Shown: positions 1 to 5,572 of the stretch, piece after piece | How the letters are laid out: each line of letters opens with the position of its first letter | How positions within the stretch are numbered: position 1 is the stretch's first letter | Source: an uncultured Pseudomonadota bacterium | Lineage (GTDB): Bacteria; Pseudomonadota; Alphaproteobacteria; Rs-D84 | DNA length: 7,356 nucleotides | Direction: 5' to 3' | Assembly: GCA_947169505.1 (NCBI GenBank) | Contig: CAMVPZ010000041.1 | Location: 1-7,356 of the forward strand | Notes under the pieces: model-generated | Database searches by the model: none | Told to the model about the DNA's origin: nothing | The model's input: only the letters and a program-made list of their open reading frames with translations | Program-made: the position numbers and the translations under genes

Positions 1-807
1 ATAACGTGGACCAGTCCCCGTGATATCGCCATTATACATAGGTGCATTTTTAATGTTTTTACGAATGATTTCATGTGTTGTTTCGTTCGTATGTGTAATA
101 AAACATTTAGTATTATAATTATTATTTTTATCGCCCAAACCAAACCAATCATGTGGATTATCGCCAGGTTGTTCTTCGCATACATCAAAATCAATACTAT
201 CACGATAAATGCGAGCCGGTGTGCCAGTTTTTAATCTTAATAATTCAAAGCCTGCTTTTTTTAAAACTTTTGAAATGTATGTGTCGTTTTCTTGGTATTC
301 ACCATTGTCCATCAAGCGCCCAGACGCAATTTTTTCATTTCCACGTGTGACCAATCCACCCAAAAAAGTCCCAGTTGTTAAAACGACGCATACGGCAGAA
401 TATTTGCTATTAACAATTTTGTTTTTTAAATCTAAATCAACAACAGATTCAAAAATAACGTCTAAATTTTTCGTAGATTTTAAAATATCCATAACGGCAT
501 TATGATATAAATTTCTGTCTATTTGTGCCCGCAGAGCCTGGGTTGCCGCACCATGTGTTGCATTAAGGTTGCGCCAATGAATGCCCGATGAATCCGCAGC
601 AAATGGCATAACGCCACCAAATGCAGCTATTTCCGCCACCATTTGTGATTTGCCGGGTCCCCCAATCGATGGATTACAAGACATCGCACCAATATCGCTT
701 TCCCGCATAGTCAATAATAATGTTTTCGCACCACGACGTGCAGATGCAGTTGCCGCTTCAACGCCTGCATGTCCGCCACCGATAACAATCACATCATATT
801 TTTTCAT
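1..807 (-). CDS. mnmG: MnmG (GidA), tRNA uridine-34 carboxymethylaminomethyl modification FAD enzyme, N-terminal part
   Basis: With MnmE, this FAD-dependent enzyme installs the (carboxymethyl)aminomethyl group at C5 of the wobble uridine of several tRNAs, in the cytosol. The frame is open from an ATG at 807 to the left edge, giving the first 269 residues of a family that is usually about 620 long, so the C-terminal MnmE- and tRNA-binding part is missing. Visible motifs are the dinucleotide-binding GGGHAGVEAA at residues 10-19, SCNPSIGGPGK at about 43-53, LKTGTPARI, a THTNE block and GTGPRY at the edge, all in the order seen in E. coli MnmG. It is the last visible gene of a four-gene operon and begins 3 bases after the fabG stop. 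No strong ribosome binding site lies in front of it, so translational coupling to fabG is likely. The truncation is caused by the window edge, not by decay. Confidence 0.97.
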   Translation of the reverse strand, partial: MKKYDVIVIGGGHAGVEAATASARRGAKTLLLTMRESDIGAMSCNPSIGGPGKSQMVAEIAAFGGVMPFAADSSGIHWRNLNATHGAATQALRAQIDRNLYHNAVMDILKSTKNLDVIFESVVDLDLKNKIVNSKYSAVCVVLTTGTFLGGLVTRGNEKIASGRLMDNGEYQENDTYISKVLKKAGFELLRLKTGTPARIYRDSIDFDVCEEQPGDNPHDWFGLGDKNNNYNTKCFITHTNETTHEIIRKNIKNAPMYNGDITGTGPRY

Positions 808-810
808 TGA

Positions 811-1536
811 TTAAAAACGACCCATTCCGCCATTAACATGAATTGTTTGACCGTTGATATATGATGCTTCATCACTTGCCAAAAATACGCAAGCATTTGC
901 AACGTCAATCGGTTCGCCAAAACGACCAGCCGGAATTTGTTCCAAATATTTCTTTTTTAAATCTTCGCTTAATACATCAGTCATCGGTGTTTTTATAAAA
1001 CCCGGTGCAATTGTATTTGCAGTAATTCCACGTGAAGCCACTTCGGCAGCAATAGATTTTGTCATCGCAATAATTCCGCCCTTAGATGCGGCATAGTTTG
1101 CCTGACCAGCACCACCAACAACACCAACTATGGATGCCATATTTATAATACGACCAAATCTTTGTTTCATCATAGGCATAATCGCTGCACGACAAAGTTT
1201 AAAGGTTGCACGCAAATTAGTATTTACAACATTGTCAAATTGTTCATCGCTCATCCGCATTAACAAAGTGTCGTTCGTAATACCGGCATTATTAATTAAA
1301 ACATCAATACGCCCGAATTTTTCAATCGTGTCATTAATTAATTTTTCTGCCGCATCGTCGGCAGACAAATCAGCAACAATTTTTACAAAAGAATCATCAA
1401 AGGTTGATAATTTATCCATGTTTCGTCCAGTTACGACCACAGTTGCGCCAGCCGCTTTCATTTGTTGTGCGATTGCGCCACCAATTCCGCCGGTTGCCCC
1501 AGTTATCAAAACAACTTTGTTTGTTAATTCGAACAT
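811..1536 (-). CDS. fabG: 3-oxoacyl-ACP reductase FabG
   Basis: This is an NADPH-dependent short-chain dehydrogenase that reduces 3-oxoacyl-ACP to 3-hydroxyacyl-ACP in type II fatty acid synthesis. The 241 residues match the usual FabG length (about 245). The cofactor motif TGATGGIG is at residues 12-19 and NNAG is at 82-85. The catalytic set is N107, S135, Y148 and K152 (NYAASK), and PGFIKTPM follows. The C-terminus ends in the typical NGG(M)xxF form. The ATG at 1536 is supported by AGAGG (1543-1547 on the complementary strand) six bases upstream, inside the last codons of fabD, and only one base separates the two genes. Other SDR enzymes share these motifs, but the position directly after fabD makes the FabG assignment strong. 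acpP, the usual next gene, is absent and mnmG follows instead. Confidence 0.97.
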   Translation of the reverse strand: MFELTNKVVLITGATGGIGGAIAQQMKAAGATVVVTGRNMDKLSTFDDSFVKIVADLSADDAAEKLINDTIEKFGRIDVLINNAGITNDTLLMRMSDEQFDNVVNTNLRATFKLCRAAIMPMMKQRFGRIINMASIVGVVGGAGQANYAASKGGIIAMTKSIAAEVASRGITANTIAPGFIKTPMTDVLSEDLKKKYLEQIPAGRFGEPIDVANACVFLASDEASYINGQTIHVNGGMGRF

Positions 1537-1537
1537 G

Positions 1538-2413
1538 TTAAACCTCTAATTTTTCTGTTGTTATTTTATCAGTTGTACGGGAAATCAAGCCGGACAGCAC
1601 GTTTCCAGGACCGATTTCTATTGCTTTATCTATCCCCATATCAACCATATTTAAAACACTTTCCCGCCAACGAACACCGTGTGTTAATTGATAAATCAAT
1701 GCTTCACGTATATCGTCTGGGTTTTCAATTACATCGCAAGTTTTATTTGAAATCCATTTTGATTTTGGTGTTTCAATTTTCACATTTTCAAACACATCAC
1801 GCATAAGTGCAACAGATGGTTCTTGGTCACGACAATGCACCGGTGCAGAAAGGTTAAGCGGCATAACACGACGTGCGCCCGCAGATTTTAATTTTTCACT
1901 GGCTGCTTCTACCGCAGTTTTTAATCCAGAAATTACCACCTGACCCGGACAGTTATCATTTGCCAAATCACATCCACATTCATCGCAAATATTACGAACA
2001 ACATCTGCATCCAAACCCAAAACCACAGATGTTAAGCCCATGCCAACCGGCACAGCCTTTTGCATCGCATTTCCCCGTGCACGTAATAATTTTGCGGTAT
2101 CAGCCAAACTTATAGCGCCCGCAACACATAATGCGGTATATTCACCCAAACTGTGTCCTGCCACATATTCGGGTATTGGTAAACCACTTGCCCGGAACAT
2201 CGCAACAGATGTTGCCATAATTGCAGGTTGAACATTTTTTGTTAATGTCAATTCTTCCATTTCACCATTAAAAATGATGTTTGATAATTTTTCATTTAAT
2301 GCATCATCAACTTCGTCAAACACAGCACGTGCCGCCGCATTTGTTTTATAAAGTTCATGTCCCATACCGACAATTTGTGCCCCCTGCCCCGGAAAAACAT
2401 AAATAGACGACAT
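1538..2413 (-). CDS. fabD: malonyl-CoA:ACP transacylase FabD
   Basis: FabD transfers malonyl from CoA to acyl carrier protein, supplying the chain-extender for fatty acid synthesis. The 291 residues are slightly short of E. coli FabD (309). The oxyanion-side motif PGQGAQ is at residues 8-13, the nucleophile Ser88 is in GHSLGEY (86-92), Arg113 corresponds to the malonyl-carboxylate-binding arginine, and the catalytic His193 is in SAPVHC. EIGPGNVLSGL near the C-terminus is also typical. The ATG at 2413 is preceded by AAAGG (complement of 2422-2426), eight bases upstream and inside the preceding gene. The upstream stop is five bases away, so this is an operon member. An unusual feature is four cysteines within residues 143-155 (C143, C146, C148, C155), between the Arg113 and His193 segments. 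Confidence 0.97.
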   Translation of the reverse strand: MSSIYVFPGQGAQIVGMGHELYKTNAAARAVFDEVDDALNEKLSNIIFNGEMEELTLTKNVQPAIMATSVAMFRASGLPIPEYVAGHSLGEYTALCVAGAISLADTAKLLRARGNAMQKAVPVGMGLTSVVLGLDADVVRNICDECGCDLANDNCPGQVVISGLKTAVEAASEKLKSAGARRVMPLNLSAPVHCRDQEPSVALMRDVFENVKIETPKSKWISNKTCDVIENPDDIREALIYQLTHGVRWRESVLNMVDMGIDKAIEIGPGNVLSGLISRTTDKITTEKLEV

Positions 2414-2418
2414 ATTTT

Positions 2419-3006
2419 TTACCTTTGTTTAACTTCTTCTTTTGTTTTTGCCAAAATTTTATTTAACGATTCTGGTGCCGTTTTTGTTTTTTCTGGCCAA
2501 ATTTGTTCCAATTTGTCATTAACAACTATATCTTTCGGGCTTAATTGAGAATAATAAACATTTCGTACAATGTGTCCATTGTATCCCAAAGCAGAATCTT
2601 CGTGTTCTTCTTGTACATAAAAAGAACTTATTGGTTTGTTTTCATCCAATTTCTTTTCATCAAAATTCAAAACGCTGCCATACTTTTGATTAAGAATTTT
2701 TCGAACATCTTTTGGATACAATAATTTATCAGCCACACTAAAACTTATGGTTTCTGCCGGTATTTCAACACGAACCGTTGGGTTTATCAATGTAGGAAAA
2801 AATACACTGCCAAAATCAGATTCTTTGGGTTTTATATCTGTATCAATGATTTGTATGGTGCGTTTTACAGATAAATTATATGGTTTTTGATATTGTGCTT
2901 CTTGGATAACCTGTTTTAATTCATCAATTGATTCAAAAGAACTGGATTGGCCAAAACGATCAGCACGAATATCGTATGAAAATATAACTTTTGATATTAA
3001 ATTCAT
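2419..3006 (-). CDS. unrecognised 195-residue soluble protein, first gene of the fabD-fabG-mnmG operon
   Basis: I do not recognise this protein. It has no signal peptide, no membrane segment, no cysteine, and no nucleotide-binding or metal motif that I can name. The sequence is mixed alpha/beta in character. A hydrophobic N-terminal strand (KVIFSYDI) is followed by SIDELKQVIQEAQ, a likely helix. The middle is Pro/Ile/Val-rich (LINPTVRVEIPAETISFSV) and could be beta structure. The C-terminus is lysine/glutamate-rich and probably helical (SLNKILAKTKEEVKQR). Coding status is well supported: a clear promoter at 3032-3059, AGAGG (complement of 3013-3017) six bases before the ATG at 3006, the same A/T-rich codon style as its neighbours, and a stop five bases before fabD. 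Being promoter-proximal in a fatty-acid operon suggests a housekeeping or lineage-specific role, but nothing in the sequence ties it to lipid chemistry. Confidence 0.85.
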   Translation of the reverse strand: MNLISKVIFSYDIRADRFGQSSSFESIDELKQVIQEAQYQKPYNLSVKRTIQIIDTDIKPKESDFGSVFFPTLINPTVRVEIPAETISFSVADKLLYPKDVRKILNQKYGSVLNFDEKKLDENKPISSFYVQEEHEDSALGYNGHIVRNVYYSQLSPKDIVVNDKLEQIWPEKTKTAPESLNKILAKTKEEVKQR

Positions 3007-3031
3007 CTTTAACCTCTTTGTGTTAATATGA

Positions 3032-3059
3032 ATTATAGGAAATATACGGAAAAAATCAA
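3032..3059 (-). promoter_or_regulatory. sigma70-type promoter of the hypothetical-fabD-fabG-mnmG operon
   Basis: Read on the minus strand, TTGATT (3059-3054) is followed by a 16-base spacer and a perfect TATAAT (3037-3032). Transcription should start near 3025, giving a leader of roughly 18 bases that contains the AGAGG ribosome binding site before the ATG at 3006. The -35 region runs on as TTGATTTTTTC, identical to that of the mreB promoter. It lies in the 68-base gap after queH, where no convincing terminator is visible, so read-through from metG-queH may add to expression. Confidence 0.8.
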
Positions 3060-3074
3060 ATTTTTATGTGTTTT

Positions 3075-3614
3075 TTATTTACGCATGGAAAATTCACAAC
3101 CACAATAATTTTGACGATAAAATTCAGATTCACGATTGATTTGATTTCGTAAATTTTCATTCCATTTTATTGGCAAATACTTTATATCACCGCAAGATTC
3201 ATTTGCAGTCATATCAACCTGGTTTTGGTCTTTGTGTCTTGATACACCAAAAACAGAAGTAATTGCATTAAAACCATGCTTTTTGGCGTATTCACGTGCA
3301 TAACAAAAACGATAAGCAAAACATTTGCTGCAACGTGCGCCACGCTCTGGTTCGTTTTCAAATCCGGCTATGGCGCTGCGCCAATCATCATGATTATAAT
3401 CGCCAACAACGTATTTAACGCCCAATTTTTCACAATATTTTATTTGTTCAGATAGGCGTTTTTGATATTCGCTTTCTGGAAAAATATTGGGGTTAAAAAA
3501 CATAACGATAAAATCTTCCAAACCTGGAATTTCGCCATCTACAAGTTGTTGAATTGCACCACAAGAGCACGGCGCACAACAAGACATTAAAACAAGTTTA
3601 ATGTTTTTATTCAT
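3075..3614 (-). CDS. queH: epoxyqueuosine reductase QueH
   Basis: QueH catalyses the last step of queuosine synthesis, reducing epoxyqueuosine to queuosine in tRNA. It is a cobalamin-independent alternative to QueG. The 179 residues match this compact family (formerly DUF208). The family cysteines are visible: the CCAPC block at residues 12-16, CSKC at 95-98 inside GARCSKCF, and YCGCEFS at 170-176 near the C-terminus. FNPNIFPESEYQKR at 40-53 is also characteristic. The family is known to bind an iron-sulfur cluster and a second metal through such residues; that is family knowledge, not seen here. The ATG at 3614 lies inside the end of metG (8-base overlap, ATGAATAA) with no clear ribosome binding site, so translation is probably coupled to metG. 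Confidence 0.95.
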   Translation of the reverse strand: MNKNIKLVLMSCCAPCSCGAIQQLVDGEIPGLEDFIVMFFNPNIFPESEYQKRLSEQIKYCEKLGVKYVVGDYNHDDWRSAIAGFENEPERGARCSKCFAYRFCYAREYAKKHGFNAITSVFGVSRHKDQNQVDMTANESCGDIKYLPIKWNENLRNQINRESEFYRQNYCGCEFSMRK

Positions 3615-5238
3615 TTGTTTTTTCTGTTAATTCAATTCTGTTAAACAGATTTTCTGGAACAACAAATTTTTCACCATTTGCTATGCGGTGTTCGTATTTT
3701 GTTGGCCAAGATAAATCATGTTTAATTTCAAAAATGTTTTGAATTTTTTCCGCTGCATCTGGTATAAAAGGTGCAGACACACGTGCAAACAAATCTATCA
3801 TTTGAAAGCATTCGTTTAATGCAACCGCTGCGCCCACCATATCACCATTTTTAACCAATGCCCATGGTTCTTTCACTGTCATATATTCATTAGCGATTGC
3901 CCAAAGTGAACGCAAAGCAAATACGGCGTCCCTGAATTCACATTTATCCAATGCGTTTGTTAAATCGTTTAATTTTTCATTTATTTTTGTTTCTAAATCT
4001 TTATCAATTCCGTTTCCGTTTGGTACAACATCACCGAAATTTTTATTTGATAATTTACAAACACGTGAAACAAAATTGCCCAACATACCATTTAAATCTT
4101 TGTTCACAATATCTGTAAAACGTGCCATTGTGAAATCTGTATCATCAGTTTCCGGGGATGATGCCATTAACGTATATCTCCAACAATCACTTGGTGCAAT
4201 TGTCAGGGCTTCGTCCAAAAATATGCCGTTTCCGGTTGATTTAGAAATTTTTCCACCTTCGAAATTAAGGAAATTCATAGATTTTAACATATCAACAGTT
4301 TTCCAATTATCGTTCATTGCTAATTGTTGTTCTGGGAAAAATACAGAATGGAATTTCACATTATCTTTGCCCATAAATTGTGCATAAAAACAATCACTGT
4401 TTTTCCACCAAGATTCCCAATCGTCGGTTGCAGCCTGGGATATAGAAACATAACCCCATGGTGCATCAAACCAAACATAAAAAACTTTGTTTTCATATCC
4501 GGGTTTGTTTACAGGTATTCCCCAAGATAAATCACGTGTAATAGATGTATCACGCAAACCTTCATTTGCCCAACCCATAGCGATAGCAGAGGCGGTTTTC
4601 GACCATTTCGGTGCATGTTCTTTTAACCATTTGCGCCAATCATCTTCCACCTTGGATGCCAAGAAAAATAAATTTTTTGTTGGGCGCATTTCAATGTTTG
4701 TTGAGCCAGAAATTGTAGAGTGTGGATTTAATAATTCTGTTGCTTCATAGGTTGCACTGCAATTATCACATTGATCGCCACGTGCTTTTTCATAACCACA
4801 TTTTGGACATGTCCCTTCTAATTGTCTGTCAGCCAAAAACATATTATCATCAACAGAAAATGGTTGCACAGTTTCACGTTCTTCAATTAAACCTTCGTCT
4901 TCAAGACGTTTGAATAATTCATGAATTAATTTTTCTTGTTCTGGCGTATGGGTTCGACCATATAAATCAAAAGATAATTTAAAATCAGAAACAGCACGCA
5001 AATGTTTTTCATAATATTTATCGTTGTATTCTTTGATGGGCATATTTTCTTTGGCTGCGCCAACAATAGCGGGTGTTCCATGTTCATCAGCACCGCAAAT
5101 ATAAAGCACATCACGACCACGTGCACGGCAGAATCTGGCGTACACATCGCTTGGCAACCAACAACCAACCAAATGACCAATATGTAATTCACCGTTAACA
5201 TAAGGCAGTGCAGAAGTGATTAAATATTTTTGTCCCAT
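3607..5238 (-). CDS. metG: methionyl-tRNA synthetase
   Basis: This is a class I aminoacyl-tRNA synthetase that charges tRNA-Met and initiator tRNA with methionine in the cytosol. From the ATG at 5238 it has 543 residues. The HIGH signature is at residues 19-22 (GELHIGHL). A four-cysteine zinc knuckle is at C144, C147, C157 and C160 (spacing 2-9-2, as in the E. coli zinc-type enzyme), and KISKS is at 330-334. An all-helical anticodon-binding region follows. The C-terminal dimerising/tRNA-binding extension of E. coli MetG (677 residues) is absent, as in many short bacterial forms. The start at 5238 is chosen because AAGGA (complement of 5246-5250) lies seven bases upstream and because the family begins just before LITSALPYVNG. 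An in-frame ATG at 5298 would add 20 unconserved residues spanning a palindrome. It is followed by queH with an 8-base overlap. Confidence 0.97.
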   Translation of the reverse strand: MGQKYLITSALPYVNGELHIGHLVGCWLPSDVYARFCRARGRDVLYICGADEHGTPAIVGAAKENMPIKEYNDKYYEKHLRAVSDFKLSFDLYGRTHTPEQEKLIHELFKRLEDEGLIEERETVQPFSVDDNMFLADRQLEGTCPKCGYEKARGDQCDNCSATYEATELLNPHSTISGSTNIEMRPTKNLFFLASKVEDDWRKWLKEHAPKWSKTASAIAMGWANEGLRDTSITRDLSWGIPVNKPGYENKVFYVWFDAPWGYVSISQAATDDWESWWKNSDCFYAQFMGKDNVKFHSVFFPEQQLAMNDNWKTVDMLKSMNFLNFEGGKISKSTGNGIFLDEALTIAPSDCWRYTLMASSPETDDTDFTMARFTDIVNKDLNGMLGNFVSRVCKLSNKNFGDVVPNGNGIDKDLETKINEKLNDLTNALDKCEFRDAVFALRSLWAIANEYMTVKEPWALVKNGDMVGAAVALNECFQMIDLFARVSAPFIPDAAEKIQNIFEIKHDLSWPTKYEHRIANGEKFVVPENLFNRIELTEKTNE

Positions 5239-5262
5239 TTGTTTATCCTTTTCTAAAAATAA

Positions 5263-5282
5263 ATGCGCCATTACGGGCGCAT
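5263..5282 (-). promoter_or_regulatory. GC-rich hairpin with U-rich tail in the metG leader (terminator or attenuator)
   Basis: The arms ATGCGCC and GGCGCAT pair perfectly (7 base pairs) around the six-base loop CGTAAT on the minus strand. They are followed directly by TTATTTTTAG, which resembles an intrinsic terminator. The hairpin ends 24 bases before the metG ATG, too close for a promoter plus ribosome binding site to fit in between, so metG mRNA very likely contains it. It could terminate transcription from the upstream tRNA-Val gene, act as an attenuator for metG, or both. I see no leader peptide or T-box, and I could not assign a metG promoter with confidence. Confidence 0.55.
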
Positions 5283-5353
5283 GATAATATTCCCGCAATT
5301 TTTTTATAAAATTAATTGTACATTCGCATTTTATCTCTTTTAGTTTTTATCAA

Positions 5354-5382
5354 GTCCGCCTTTGCCAAGGCTACGGCGAGAC
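5354..5382. repeat. imperfect palindromic element (GTCCGCC...GGCG-A-GAC type)
   Basis: On the plus strand GTCCGCC (5354-5360) pairs with GGCGAGAC (5375-5382) over 7 base pairs with one bulged A. An alternative inner stem, GCCTT/AAGGC (5358-5362 with 5367-5371), has the four-base loop TGCC. It is markedly richer in G+C than the surrounding intergenic DNA. From memory it resembles short dispersed palindromes seen between genes in various bacterial genomes; that resemblance is unverified. There is no T-run on either side, so it is not a typical terminator. Confidence 0.5.
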
Positions 5383-5385
5383 ACT

Positions 5386-5428
5386 GAATTTTCTTAATTG
5401 TGTGCTTCGCACGCAATAACGAAAATTC
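5386..5428. repeat. long interrupted palindrome just downstream of tRNA-Val
   Basis: Outer arms GAATTTTC (5386-5393) and GAAAATTC (5421-5428) are perfect 8-base inverted repeats. The inner arms TTGTGTGC (5398-5405) and GCACGCAA (5409-5416) pair around the loop TTC, with one G-U wobble as plus-strand RNA and one A-C mismatch as minus-strand RNA. It begins two bases after the CCA end of the tRNA gene. The core recalls the widespread ATTGC...GCAAT dispersed palindromes of Rickettsiales and other bacteria, an unverified resemblance. Plausible roles are a repeat insertion, a tRNA 3' processing or stability element, or a weak terminator, though no U-run follows. Confidence 0.55.
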
Positions 5429-5429
5429 G

Positions 5430-5506
5430 TGGTGGGTGGTATTGGGCTCGAACCAACGACCTCCACGATGTCAACGTGACGCTCTAGCCAACTGAGCTAA
5501 CCACCC
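5430..5506 (-). tRNA. tRNA-Val(GAC), CCA end encoded
   Basis: The minus-strand sequence folds into a complete cloverleaf. The acceptor stem GGGTGGT/ACCACCC is perfect over 7 base pairs and the D stem is GCTC/GAGC. The anticodon stem TCACG/CGTGG has one G-U pair and encloses the loop TTGACAT, with GAC at positions 34-36. The variable loop is AGGTC, and the T arm GTTGG-TTCGAGC-CCAAT has one terminal G-U pair. The discriminator is A and CCA is genomically encoded (ending at 5430). The anticodon reads GUC and GUU valine codons. The anticodon and T-arm sequences closely match E. coli tRNA-Val(GAC) as I recall it. It has its own promoter upstream and lies 191 bases before metG on the same strand. 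Confidence 0.97.
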
Positions 5507-5517
5507 AAAGCGAAAGT

Positions 5518-5545
5518 ATTATAACATCTAAATTTTGATTTGCAA
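5518..5545 (-). promoter_or_regulatory. promoter of tRNA-Val
   Basis: On the minus strand TTGCAA (5545-5540) is followed by a 16-base spacer and a perfect TATAAT (5523-5518). Initiation is expected near 5511, only a few bases before the mature tRNA 5' end at 5506, which is typical of tRNA genes matured by RNase P. The -35 box overlaps the last bases of the U-tract of the mreB terminator, so the two elements are packed together. Confidence 0.75.
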
Positions 5546-5570
5546 ATAAAAAACCGGCATTTGCCGGTTT
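5544..5570 (-). terminator. intrinsic terminator of mreB
   Basis: AAACCGGC and GCCGGTTT (5570-5563 and 5558-5551) form an 8-base-pair stem with a four-base loop. On the minus strand it is followed by a U-rich tail (six T, one A, three T). It starts two bases after the mreB stop codon and insulates tRNA-Val from mreB. It is nearly symmetric and would also work on the plus strand, where it is followed by seven T, although no plus-strand gene runs into it. Confidence 0.9.
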
Positions 5571-5572
5571 TT

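Noticed and set aside
150..162. DnaA-box-like TGTGGATTA
   Set aside because: It has one mismatch, is isolated and lies within mnmG coding sequence.
1130..1549. 139-codon plus-strand frame opposite fabG
   Set aside because: It lies antisense to a well-supported gene, has no ribosome binding site and gives no recognisable protein.
3007..3074. Terminator after queH
   Set aside because: Only an A/T-only inverted repeat (AAAAAT/ATTTTT) is present, which is too weak and overlaps the next promoter's -35 region.
4926..5201. 91-codon minus-strand frame inside metG
   Set aside because: It is an alternative reading frame of metG, whose HIGH region and zinc-site flanks are intact in the true frame.
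5239..5298. Upstream extension of metG to an ATG at 5298
   Set aside because: It adds 20 residues not seen in the family, spans a perfect palindrome, and lacks the good AAGGA site found before the ATG at 5238.
5281..5343. Short plus-strand reading frame in the tRNA-metG gap
   Set aside because: It is about 20 codons with no ribosome binding site and low-complexity AT-rich content.
5303..5355. metG promoter candidate TTGATA with TAAAAT
   Set aside because: The spacer is only 14 bases, and no other pair of boxes in the gap is convincing.
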